Of a stretch of 64,000 bases of DNA, positions 27,097 to 35,602 are shown one piece after another; position 1 is the first letter of the stretch, and the number at the start of each line of letters is the position of its first letter. The DNA is taken from contig CBDEFQ010000004.1 of assembly GCA_965237485.1 (NCBI GenBank), positions 434,001 to 498,000 of the forward strand, given 5' to 3'. This stretch comes from JAAELZ01 sp965237485 (GTDB taxonomy: Bacteria; Pseudomonadota; Gammaproteobacteria; Arenicellales; Poriferihabitantaceae). A program made the position numbers and the translations under genes. The notes beneath the pieces are model-generated. The model had not been told where the DNA came from, made no database searches, and saw nothing but the letters and a program-made list of their open reading frames with translations.

Positions 27097-27770
27097 TTTG
27101 CTCAGTATCGCTTGCGCCTAATATTAACCTGCCGTTTCTTAGCGCTATGATTGGGGTGTTAGGGTCTTTATAAATAGCGTTGATCGTGAGTAGCGATTAG
27201 CACCGTAACGTCGTGGTGGTTAAACTCGTAAAACAGCTTCATTATTTGGTCTGATAACTCTGAGTCTAAATTACCTGTTGGTTCGTCGGCTAGTAAAATT
27301 GTGGGGGAGCTGACAACTGCTCTGGCTATGCCGACTCTTTGCTGTTGGCCCCCCGATAAGGTTATGGGCATGGATTTTTCTTTGTTTAGCAACTGAACCT
27401 TGTCTAGCGCGGCCCTAACGCGTCTACTGGTTTCATGATGAGTTGCGCCAGCAACGATTAAAGGCAAAGCGACGTTATCGAATACGCTGCGGTCGTACAG
27501 CAGTTTGTGGTCTTGAAATACACTACCGATTTTTCGTCGATGATAGGGTATCTGTCGTGGCTTAATACGGGTGATATTTTGCCCATCAATATTTATCTCC
27601 CCTCGGGTTGCCTTGATTGAATGTGTTATCAATTTAAGCAGTGTGCTTTTGCCGGTGCCAGAGTGGCCTGCGAGAAAACTCATTGACCCCGGCTTTAAAT
27701 GAAACGACACACTGCGCAAGGCATCGTACCCACCGGGGTAGTGCTTGCTTACATGGCTAAAACGGATCAT
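27083..27770 (-). pseudogene. ftsE: ftsE with a +1 frameshift near its 3' end
   Basis: FtsE is the ATPase of the FtsEX division complex. The reading frame has Walker A GHSGTGKST near residue 34, signature LSGGQQQR near 138 and Walker B ILLADEPTG near 158, but stops at 27168 just after ATHDQ (200 residues). In the next frame, from about 27178, the expected tail continues (IYKDPNTPIIALRNGRLI, then about 13 residues) and ends at 27083, overlapping the ftsX start by 14 bases as in intact operons. Removing one base near 27179 restores a 228-residue protein. The ATPase core is complete, so partial function is conceivable. Confidence 0.82.
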
Positions 27771-27806
27771 TTAGTTTTATGAAGTTCAAACAATCGAAGA
27801 AGATGG

Positions 27807-28757
27807 TTAAGCATTCTCGCCTGTGTGTTCGCCTAGCGATTCTGGAACCAGTGCTGAGGCAAAATCCGCAGCGTTAAATGGGCGTAAGTCTTCCATAGCC
27901 TCTCCAACGCCAATAAACCGTATAGGTAAGCCAAACTTTTGGGCGATGGCTACCATAACCCCGCCTTTTGCAGTGCCATCAAGCTTAGTAATCGACAAAC
28001 TATTTACCCCAACTGCTTGTTTAAAATGTTCAATTTGTGAAAACGAATTTTGGCCTGTGCCAGCGTCGACGGTTAGCATTACTTCGTGAGGCAAGTCTGG
28101 GTTGGCTTTCTTAAGTACGCGAATGAGCTTTTCAAGCTGCGCCATTAGGTCGCCATGCGTGTGTTGCCTACCTGCGGAATCTATAAGTAGCACGTCAACG
28201 CCCTTGCTGGCTGCCGATTGATATGCGTCAAACGCCACCGCCGCTGCATCACTGCCGTGTTGCTGTGCGATAACGGGAACGTTCAAACGCTCGCCCCACG
28301 TTTTAAGTTGCTCAATAGCGGCCGCTCTGAATGTATCGCACGCTGCCATCATTACCGTTTTGCCTTCATTTTGTAAGCGGTGAGCTAACTTAGCTAGAGT
28401 GGTGGTTTTGCCTACTCCATTTACCCCCACCATCAACACCACCATTGGCTTGGCATCAATAACCGTAAATGGTTGCTCAACTGCGTCGAGTTGTTCGGTT
28501 AGTACTTCTCGCATTAGGCCGATTAGCTCATCAGCATGCTCAAGTTTTTGTTGGTTAACTTTTTGTCTTAGTTGCTCGGTAAGTGTTTGGCTTGCTTCAA
28601 CGCCTAAATCAGCCATAATAAGGTTGTCTTCAATCTCCTCATACAAAGATTCGTCTATTTTGATGCCACGTTTGAATAAGCCAAACAGCCCAGAGCCAAG
28701 AGATTCGCGCGTTTTACCAAGGCGACCGAACAGCCCACCTGACTTTTTTTCTTGCAT
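27807..28757 (-). CDS. ftsY: Signal recognition particle receptor FtsY
   Basis: A GTPase that docks SRP-ribosome complexes at the membrane. The 316-residue protein has an NG domain with G1 GVNGVGKTTTLAKLA near residue 113, DTFRAAA near 140, the DSAGR motif near 193 and TKLDGTAKGG near 255. The long acidic A-domain of the Escherichia coli protein is absent, as in many bacteria. It is the first gene of the ftsY-ftsE-ftsX block, 36 bases before ftsE. Confidence 0.95.
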   Translation of the reverse strand: MQEKKSGGLFGRLGKTRESLGSGLFGLFKRGIKIDESLYEEIEDNLIMADLGVEASQTLTEQLRQKVNQQKLEHADELIGLMREVLTEQLDAVEQPFTVIDAKPMVVLMVGVNGVGKTTTLAKLAHRLQNEGKTVMMAACDTFRAAAIEQLKTWGERLNVPVIAQQHGSDAAAVAFDAYQSAASKGVDVLLIDSAGRQHTHGDLMAQLEKLIRVLKKANPDLPHEVMLTVDAGTGQNSFSQIEHFKQAVGVNSLSITKLDGTAKGGVMVAIAQKFGLPIRFIGVGEAMEDLRPFNAADFASALVPESLGEHTGENA

Positions 28758-28847
28758 TATTAAGTTATGATTTTGTAGGCGCGTATCCTATCATCCTTGG
28801 GCGTTTTTCTAAATCCACTAATTCGCCGCATTTACACCTAATTTTAC

Positions 28848-29432
28848 ATGTCAGCACGAGTTCGAATCATTGGCGGTAAGTGGCGTAGCCGGATGTTGCC
28901 ATTTCCCCCTGTTAATGCCTTACGCCCTACGCCGGAAGTGGTACGTGAAACGCTATTCAATTGGTTAAGCGGCTCAATTAATGGTTTAGACTGCCTCGAT
29001 TTATATGCTGGTAGTGGTGCCCTAGGATTTGAGGCCATTTCGCGCGGCGCACAGTCAGCTGTTTTGGTTGAGAAAAACCCTAAGGTAGTTAAGGTTTTAA
29101 GAACCAACAAGAAGTTGATTGATCAAGATGCGCAAATCGAAGTGACGGGTTGCGAGGCTTTGCAATATCTCGGGACTAGTCAAAGACAGTTCGATTTGAT
29201 CTTTCTCGACCCACCATTTGCAACCGATGAGTTAGCCAAGGTATGTTACCAGATCAATAAAAAAGGGCTATTGAGGCCAGACGGTTTGGTTTATTTGGAG
29301 GCACCTAGCGACCTTAAAAAGCTGCCCATACCAAATGCATGGATAATATTGAAACAAGCACAAAAAGGAGCGGTCAGTTATACTCTGGCGCAGTTTCAAA
29401 CCAGCAACGAAAAATCTCCAATCGATGTTTAA
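28848..29432 (+). CDS. rsmD: 16S rRNA (guanine966-N2)-methyltransferase RsmD
   Basis: A 194-residue SAM-dependent methyltransferase with the RsmD start (RIIGGKWRSRMLPF), RPTPEVVRETLFNWL near 27, the SAM loop DLYAGSGALGFEA near 50 and the catalytic DPPF motif near 125. It is divergent from ftsY, the typical arrangement, and overlaps coaD by 8 bases. Confidence 0.95.
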   Translation: MSARVRIIGGKWRSRMLPFPPVNALRPTPEVVRETLFNWLSGSINGLDCLDLYAGSGALGFEAISRGAQSAVLVEKNPKVVKVLRTNKKLIDQDAQIEVTGCEALQYLGTSQRQFDLIFLDPPFATDELAKVCYQINKKGLLRPDGLVYLEAPSDLKKLPIPNAWIILKQAQKGAVSYTLAQFQTSNEKSPIDV

Positions 29433-29910
29433 TACTGCAGTTTATGCGGGCACGTTTGACCCGGTTACCGACGGTCACGTTGATTTAATTGAGCGCGGTT
29501 CAAAAATGTTTGAGCACTTGGTGGTGGCGGTGGCAGCTAATCCAGGGAAAGATCCCTTGTTTACGCTGGATGAGCGAGTGAAGATGGTTGGAAAAGCGAC
29601 TAAGGGTTTGAAGAATATTGAAGTAGTTGGATTTTCTAATTTACTAGTGGATTTTGTTAAAGAGGCGGAGGCGCAAGTTATTTTGCGCGGTTTGCGAGCG
29701 GTGTCTGATTTTGAGTATGAGTTTCAGCTCGCTTCAATGAACCGGCGTTTGGATAAAACCATTGAAACGGTATTCTTAACGCCAGCAGAAAACCATACTT
29801 TTATCTCGGCTTCGTTAGTTAAGGAAATTGGCAAGTTTGGCGGTGATGTCTCGCAGTTTGTTCCTAAGCACGTGTTTAAGGCATTACAAGCAAAGTATAA
29901 GGCGAACTAA
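29425..29910 (+). CDS. coaD: Phosphopantetheine adenylyltransferase
   Basis: Catalyses the penultimate step of CoA synthesis, dephospho-CoA formation from ATP and 4'-phosphopantetheine. The 161-residue protein has the nucleotidyltransferase TFDPVTDGHVDLI motif near residues 10-22, RGLRAVSDFEYE near 92 and the ISASLVKEI segment near 131. Length and motifs are fully canonical. Confidence 0.96.
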   Translation: MFNTAVYAGTFDPVTDGHVDLIERGSKMFEHLVVAVAANPGKDPLFTLDERVKMVGKATKGLKNIEVVGFSNLLVDFVKEAEAQVILRGLRAVSDFEYEFQLASMNRRLDKTIETVFLTPAENHTFISASLVKEIGKFGGDVSQFVPKHVFKALQAKYKAN

Positions 29911-29915
29911 CGCTA

Positions 29916-30173
29916 ATGGCACTTAAGATTGATGACGATTGCATAAACTGCGATGTATGTGAGCCAGAATGTCCGAATGAAGCCATTTATATGGGTGAGG
30001 AGATTTACGAAATTGACTGGACTAAGTGCACCGAGTGTGTTGGGCATTTTGATACGCCGCAATGCGTTGAAGTGTGCCCCGTAGATTGCATTCCTGAAAA
30101 CCAAGCGCACATAGAAACCCAAGACCAGTTGCTTGAAAAATATCATCGTTTAACCGCCAAAGCTGCGGTATGA
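29916..30173 (+). CDS. YfhL-type 2[4Fe-4S] ferredoxin
   Basis: An 85-residue ferredoxin with two CxxCxxxCP-type clusters: CINCDVCEPECP near residues 10-21 and a second set CTECVGHFDTPQCVEVCP near 37-54, whose eight-residue insertion between the second and third cysteines is typical of Alvin-type/YfhL ferredoxins. It follows coaD by three bases, the standard linkage in many proteobacteria. Confidence 0.93.
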   Translation: MALKIDDDCINCDVCEPECPNEAIYMGEEIYEIDWTKCTECVGHFDTPQCVEVCPVDCIPENQAHIETQDQLLEKYHRLTAKAAV

Positions 30174-30199
30174 ATGCAATTTATCGGCACCAAATTTAA

Positions 30200-31327
30200 A
30201 TGAAAGCCATGATTTTAGCCGCGGGTCGCGGCACCAGAGTGCAGCCCTTAACGCATCGCTTGCCTAAGCCGATGATTCCAGTTGTAGGCAAGCCGGTAAT
30301 GGAATATTTAATAGAAGAGTTGGCCTTGCACGGGTTTCGTGAAATTATGATTAACGTCAGCCACCAAGCGCATCAAATAGAGTCCTATTTTGGTGATGGC
30401 CGTAAATGGGGTGTGGACATAGGTTACTCATTTGAAGGGCACATCGAAAAAGGTGAAGTGGTCGCTGAGCCTGTTGGCTCTGCTGGCGGTATAAAACGAA
30501 TTCAAGAATTTGGAAGTTTTTTCGACGACACCACTTTGGTGGTTTGTGGCGATGCCATTATCGATCTAGATTTGACTGCGGCCGTTCGTAAACATTGGGC
30601 GACGGGTGCGAAAGCCAGTATCGTTACTTTAGATGTGGACAAGTCAAGGGTCTCAAATTACGGAGTGGTGGTGAGTGACATAACTGGACAGATCACTTCT
30701 TTTCAAGAAAAGCCTAGCGTAGAAGAGGCGCAATCGACGCAAGTGAACACTGGTATTTATTTTTTTGAGCCAGAGGTCATTGACTTGATACCAAGTAACG
30801 TTAAATATGATATTGGTAGCGAACTATTGCCTCGGGTCGTAGAGCTGGGGTTGCCTTTTCAGGCTATCAATCTGCCGTTTACGTGGATAGATATTGGCCA
30901 AATGCATGACTATTGGTTAACCAATCAGCGTTTGATGCGCGGCGAGATGCGTTCAATAAAAATGCCGGGCAAAGAAATTTTACCGCATCTATGGGTAGGG
31001 CTGAATGTAGATGCGAACTGGGATGAAATACGTGTAGAGGGTACGGTTTATGTTGGCTCGAATACCAAAATAGAGGATGGATGTGAGTTAATGGGGCCAG
31101 TGTGGATTGCGCATGGATGTGTGCTTAAAAGCGGGGCAAAAGTTAGCCGAAGTCAAATTTTTGAACATACCTACTTAGGCTCGTCGGCTGATGTGAAAGA
31201 AGGTATGGTATTTGGCCATCGTTTTGTTGATAAGCATGGCCAAAGGCAAGATGACTTGGGCGAAGATATTGCTTGGGTGGGTGATGCGCGAGAACGTCAA
31301 TATCAACAACCAATATCGCCAGATTAG
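30200..31327 (+). CDS. Sugar-phosphate nucleotidyltransferase with left-handed beta-helix tail
   Basis: A 375-residue protein. The N-terminal nucleotidyltransferase domain has the signature AGRGTRVQPLTHRLPKPMIP at residues about 8-27 and a GDAIIDLD metal site near 115. The C-terminal half carries hexapeptide-type repeats (VGSNTKIEDGCELMGP and neighbours). The domain order resembles mannose-1-phosphate guanylyltransferases and glucose-1-phosphate thymidylyl- or uridylyltransferases; the nucleotide cannot be fixed. The likely role is making activated sugars for envelope glycans. Confidence 0.82.
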   Translation: MKAMILAAGRGTRVQPLTHRLPKPMIPVVGKPVMEYLIEELALHGFREIMINVSHQAHQIESYFGDGRKWGVDIGYSFEGHIEKGEVVAEPVGSAGGIKRIQEFGSFFDDTTLVVCGDAIIDLDLTAAVRKHWATGAKASIVTLDVDKSRVSNYGVVVSDITGQITSFQEKPSVEEAQSTQVNTGIYFFEPEVIDLIPSNVKYDIGSELLPRVVELGLPFQAINLPFTWIDIGQMHDYWLTNQRLMRGEMRSIKMPGKEILPHLWVGLNVDANWDEIRVEGTVYVGSNTKIEDGCELMGPVWIAHGCVLKSGAKVSRSQIFEHTYLGSSADVKEGMVFGHRFVDKHGQRQDDLGEDIAWVGDARERQYQQPISPD

Positions 31328-31488
31328 TAGTAAAAGGCACTAGCCGATGGATAAATTTCCTTTATAACCCGCGCCTCAAAAATAGGGCGTTAATCGCGCC
31401 AATTCGCAATGGCTGTAGTGGCTTGAAAAGTGATGATTTGCACCTATTTATATTGAACATTAAACCACAACCACTAGGATTCCTGACT

Positions 31489-31806
31489 ATGCCAATTTAT
31501 GAATATGTATGCACCCAATGCAATCATGAACTTGAGGCAATTCAAAAAATGTCTGATGATGCGCTGGAGTTTTGTCCAGAATGTAGTAGCCAAACCTTGA
31601 AAAAGAAAATTTCAGCGGTGGCTTTTCAACTCAAAGGCACAGGGTGGTACGTAACAGATTTTAAGGATAAAAAACCTAACGATAAAGTGGCGGATAAAGG
31701 AGATACCCAAACCAATGGCAAAGCTGATGCGAAAGCAGACAAGCCAGTTAAAAAAGACATAAAGACGGCTGAGCCTTCTTCAGCTAAGCAAGCGTCGGCA
31801 GCTTAA
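31489..31806 (+). CDS. FmdB-type zinc ribbon protein
   Basis: A 105-residue protein: a zinc-ribbon start MPIYEYVCTQCNHELEA with a second CPEC pair near residue 35, followed by FQLKGTGWY and a disordered Lys/Asp/Ala-rich tail. It is encoded just before aspS, as in many Gammaproteobacteria. The ATG at 31489, with AGGA upstream, is the right start; the longer in-frame extension back to 31423 is not conserved in character. The biochemical role of the family is uncertain. Confidence 0.9.
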   Translation: MPIYEYVCTQCNHELEAIQKMSDDALEFCPECSSQTLKKKISAVAFQLKGTGWYVTDFKDKKPNDKVADKGDTQTNGKADAKADKPVKKDIKTAEPSSAKQASAA

Positions 31807-31835
31807 ACAAATCATAGACAAAGAGGTTATCGGCC

Positions 31836-33614
31836 ATGCGAACGCATCTTTGTGGTGACATTAATGAGGCGTTGATTGATAAGACAATCAGCGTAGTTGG
31901 ATGGGTGCAAAATCGTAGAGATCATGGCGGGGTGATCTTTATCGACTTGCGTGACCGTAGCGGTATTTTACAAGTGGTTATCGACCCAGATACGCCCGAA
32001 GCTTTTGCTTTGGCTGATTCAGCGCGTAATGAATTTGTTTTGAAAATGACCGGCCGAGTGCGCGCCCGGCCCGAAGGCACCACTAATAAAACCATGCCGA
32101 CGGGTATGGTAGAAATACTAACTAAGGAAATTGAGGTGCTGAGTATTTCAGACCCTTTACCTTTCCAGCATGAAGACAAAGATATTAGCGAGACGGTTCG
32201 TTTAAAGTACCGTTTTTTGGATTTGCGCCGCCCAATCATGCAGCGCACTCTGCGCACGCGACATGAAGTGGTTAAAAACTTGCGCTGTTTTTTAGAGGAA
32301 CAAGACTTTGTAGAGCTAGAAACGCCCATCCTAACCCGTTCAACTCCAGAAGGCGCGCGTGATTATTTAGTGCCAAGCCGAACCCATCCGGGCGATTTTT
32401 TTGCTTTGCCGCAATCACCGCAGTTGTTTAAGCAGCTTTTGATGGTGTCGGGTTTTGAGCGTTACTATCAGGTGGCGCGCTGTTTTCGTGATGAAGATTT
32501 GCGCGCCGATCGTCAGCCAGAATTTACGCAGCTTGATATCGAGATGTCGTTTATCAATGAAAGCGATATCATGGAGCTAATGACGCAAATGATTCAGAAG
32601 TTATTTGCTGCTGTGCTGGACGAAAAGCTACCCGAAACGTTCGATACCATAACTTATGCCGATGCAGTATCACGTTTTGGTACTGATCGTCCTGACATGC
32701 GTATCGCGCTTGAGTTGTCGGATATTACTGCATTAATGCAGGCGGTGGAATTTAAGGTCTTTTCAGGCCCTGCTAATGATCCCAAAGGCCGCGTCGCAGC
32801 AATGTGCGTGCCAGGGGCTTCGTCGTTGAGCCGCAAAGATATTGATGGCTACACAGAGTTTGTGGGCAACTATGGCGCGAAGGGTTTGGCTTACATCAAA
32901 GTGAATGACGTCGATGCGGGAGTCGAAGGCCTGCAATCGCCTATTCTTAAATTCTTGCCGGATGATGTAGTAGGCGCCATTATTGAGCAAGTGGGAGCCA
33001 AAACAGGGGATTTAATTTTCTTTGGCGCTGATCGCGCTAAAATAGTGAATGATGCATTGGGTGCATTGCGTGACAAAATTGCAGCCGATTTGGGTTTAAT
33101 AAATGAAGGTTGGGCACCTATTTGGGTGACTGACTTTCCACTAGTAGAGTGGGACGAAGGGGCTAACCGTTATCAGTCGTTGCATCACCCATTTACCGCG
33201 CCTTGCGAGGACCAAATTGAATTGCTCGATACCGACCCCGGCGCAGTTATCTCGCGTGCTTATGATCTTGTGCTCAATGGTTCTGAGATTGGTGGCGGTT
33301 CAATTCGTATCCACCGCAGTGATTTACAACAAAAAGTGTTGGATGTATTGGGCATTGAAGAACAAGAGGCCAATAATAAATTTGGCTTCCTGCTTGAAGC
33401 CTTGAAGTACGGTGCACCTCCTCATGGCGGTATAGCGTTTGGCATAGACCGCGTTTGCGCAATGATGGCTGGCGTTGAATCTATCAGAGATGTAATTGCA
33501 TTCCCCAAAACACAAAAAGCATCATGCTTATTGACGCAGGCTCCTAATGATGTGGGTGACAAGCAGTTGCGCGAGCTAGGCATCCGCTTGCGTAAACCTA
33601 AGGGCACAGCTTAG
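31836..33614 (+). CDS. aspS: Aspartyl-tRNA synthetase
   Basis: A class II synthetase of 592 residues. It has an N-terminal OB fold (VVGWVQNRRDHGGVIFIDLRDRSG), catalytic motif 2 with FRDEDLRADRQPEFTQLD near residue 215, a GAD insertion domain, and motif 3 GIAFGIDRVCAMM near 535. The length and bacterial insertion domain are canonical. In related genomes yebC-ruvCAB follows directly; here a 4-kb toxin-antitoxin and IS256 region intervenes. Confidence 0.97.
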   Translation: MRTHLCGDINEALIDKTISVVGWVQNRRDHGGVIFIDLRDRSGILQVVIDPDTPEAFALADSARNEFVLKMTGRVRARPEGTTNKTMPTGMVEILTKEIEVLSISDPLPFQHEDKDISETVRLKYRFLDLRRPIMQRTLRTRHEVVKNLRCFLEEQDFVELETPILTRSTPEGARDYLVPSRTHPGDFFALPQSPQLFKQLLMVSGFERYYQVARCFRDEDLRADRQPEFTQLDIEMSFINESDIMELMTQMIQKLFAAVLDEKLPETFDTITYADAVSRFGTDRPDMRIALELSDITALMQAVEFKVFSGPANDPKGRVAAMCVPGASSLSRKDIDGYTEFVGNYGAKGLAYIKVNDVDAGVEGLQSPILKFLPDDVVGAIIEQVGAKTGDLIFFGADRAKIVNDALGALRDKIAADLGLINEGWAPIWVTDFPLVEWDEGANRYQSLHHPFTAPCEDQIELLDTDPGAVISRAYDLVLNGSEIGGGSIRIHRSDLQQKVLDVLGIEEQEANNKFGFLLEALKYGAPPHGGIAFGIDRVCAMMAGVESIRDVIAFPKTQKASCLLTQAPNDVGDKQLRELGIRLRKPKGTA

Positions 33615-33720
33615 TATTCTTGCCACTGCCTTCTTGGTGTCAAGCAAGCGGCATGCTAAATGTTTGGCCCCTCATTGCTTAGGCTTTGAGCAGTCATATC
33701 CGCGCATATTCACTTAAAAA

Positions 33721-33866
33721 TATCATATATGAATGAAATAGTGACATTATTGCAGATTTAATATCATATATGATATACAACTAAGAGCATAAGAAAGTTA
33801 TCTGAAATAGATCTCATATATGATAGTATATGGTAATATACAGTAAATATATATCATAAATGATAT
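33721..33866. promoter_or_regulatory. Four operator-like repeats upstream of hipB
   Basis: Repeats of the palindrome ATATCATATATGATAT or close variants occur at about 33721-33732, 33761-33776, 33814-33825 and 33851-33866; the last ends one base before the hipB ATG at 33868. Multiple palindromes in front of hipB fit cooperative autorepression by HipB/HipBA complexes (established for the family). The sites are well preserved although both genes are now broken. Confidence 0.6.
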
Positions 33867-33926
33867 TATGAAGTTAAATAACTTAACCCCTGACCAAAGT
33901 ATTCTTAGCGAACTCGGCACTCGTCT

Positions 33927-35320
33927 GAGTTATGCCCGAATCTGGTGTATGAGGCATTTTCTTCAAGCGGCCTCGGTTTGATCTGAGTAGTCATTAGTTT
34001 GCTCTATTCCATCTTTAAATGGAACCCCTTGAATCACTTTTGCTAGATAGGCGAACCCGCGTATTCGGTTCCACTTTTTCTCTGCGCACTGACCCAGCTT
34101 GAACATCATACTTAACATGCCATCACGGCTAAGACATCCCTTGCATCGTTTGGTACGGTGTCGGATAGTCGCGAATGTTGATTCAATTGGATTCGTAGTA
34201 CGTATGCTCATCCAGTGCTTGGCAGGGAACGAGTAGAACGTCATTAACTCTTCGCGATCTTTTTCCAAGCACTGCGTGGCTTTTGGATACTTGTCTTGAC
34301 AGGTTTTAATGAATAATTGATAGGTGCTTTGCGCCGCTTCTTTGGTTTCTTCCTGCCAAATGTTATGCAGAGCTGCTTTTGCTTTGGGCTGCACCGATTT
34401 AGGCAGCTTGTTCAGCACGTTGGCCGTTTTATGCACCCGGCACCGTTGATGTTTAGTGCCAGGATAGACTTCTTCCAGGGCATTCCAAAAGCCTAAAGCA
34501 CCATCACCGATGCCCCGCTCTGGTTGATTCAGGCCTCGCTCCTTGAGTGCCAACAACACCTCTCGCCAACTCTGCGTAGACTCTCGCTCACCGTCTTCAA
34601 TCGCCAGTAATTTCTTGTGACCGCGCTCATTCACTCCGATGACAACTAAGGCACAGAGCCGGCCCTCATCGCCGCGCAGGCCGCTGTGTATCCCGTCCGC
34701 CCATAGATAAACCCATCGATCTCGATCTAAACCTTCTCTATTCCAATCCTTGTACTCCTGAGACCACGTTGCTTTGAGCTTACTCACTGTGCTTGATGAT
34801 AACCCAGTCGCTGATTGACCCACTAGCACGCTCAGTGCATCCCCCATTTCTCCAGTGCTGACACCCTTGAGATACAGCCAAGACAAGGCCGCTTCTAGTG
34901 TTCTCGTTTTACGCACATACGGCGGCACTAAAGCAGATCGAAAGGTGATCGGTACTCCAGTGCGGGAGCGCACCTTGGGGATACGTACTTTGACTGGGCC
35001 GATCCCGGTTTGCAGTTCACGTTCTGGCAAATAGCCGTTACGAACGACACCAGCGTGTCCTGAATCTGAGACTTTGTCACAATTGCGATACAGCAGTTCA
35101 GATAACTCACTCTCGATCGCGGTTTGAATGAGTTGCCTGGCGCCATTGCGAATCAATTCTTGCAGCGGATCGATGCTTTGCTCTGGCTTTTCAAAGGAAA
35201 TAATTTTATTCTGTTTCATAGTGGCGTATGTCTGTGGAAGTTTAAGTTGTTGTAAACTCAATTCATCCCGATACGCCGCTTTTAGTCAACTACTCCATAC
35301 ACCACTTTCAGGCATAACTC
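33927..35320 (-). mobile_element. IS256-family insertion sequence, 1,394 bp
   Basis: The terminal inverted repeats start GAGTTATGCC at both ends (33927 and, on the other strand, 35320) and continue with GGTGTATG. A perfect 9-bp target duplication, CACTCGTCT, flanks the element at 33918-33926 and 35321-35329. One transposase gene fills it on the minus strand. Confidence 0.92.
33963..35219 (-). CDS. IS256-family (mutator-type) transposase
   Basis: About 418 residues from the ATG at 35219; an upstream TTG at 35261 would add 14. It has mutator-type features: ELSELLYRNCDK N-terminal region, VRIPKVRSR near residue 65, the catalytic WADGIHSGLRGDEGRLCALV near 155, the GDGALGFWNAL Asp region near 225, and a C-terminal NPIESTFATIRHRT containing the catalytic Glu near 345. 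It appears intact, so the element may still be mobile. Confidence 0.92.
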   Translation of the reverse strand: MKQNKIISFEKPEQSIDPLQELIRNGARQLIQTAIESELSELLYRNCDKVSDSGHAGVVRNGYLPERELQTGIGPVKVRIPKVRSRTGVPITFRSALVPPYVRKTRTLEAALSWLYLKGVSTGEMGDALSVLVGQSATGLSSSTVSKLKATWSQEYKDWNREGLDRDRWVYLWADGIHSGLRGDEGRLCALVVIGVNERGHKKLLAIEDGERESTQSWREVLLALKERGLNQPERGIGDGALGFWNALEEVYPGTKHQRCRVHKTANVLNKLPKSVQPKAKAALHNIWQEETKEAAQSTYQLFIKTCQDKYPKATQCLEKDREELMTFYSFPAKHWMSIRTTNPIESTFATIRHRTKRCKGCLSRDGMLSMMFKLGQCAEKKWNRIRGFAYLAKVIQGVPFKDGIEQTNDYSDQTEAA

Positions 35321-35602
35321 CACTCGTCTCGCGAGGGTCCGTAAACAACAAGGTTTTTCACAAGAGAGGCTTGCCCAACAATCTGGCATTGGCGTGGCTA
35401 CTTTGCGCCGCATAGAAGACGGCAATGATAGTCAGTTAGGTTCTTGGCTTAAAATTCTGAAAGCGCTACAAATGACGTCAAGCATCGAAGGATTATTACC
35501 AGAAACCTATTCCTCGCCGATGAATGAAGTGCGCGAAAGTCAATCGTATTACCGCAGAAAACAACAACAATCATCATCGGTTATTTGGGGTGATGAACAA
35601 GA

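Noticed and set aside
27168..27200. Programmed frameshift in ftsE
   Set aside because: No slippery heptamer or downstream pseudoknot is evident, FtsE is not known to use recoding, and the adjacent ftsX is broken, so a mutation or error is more likely.
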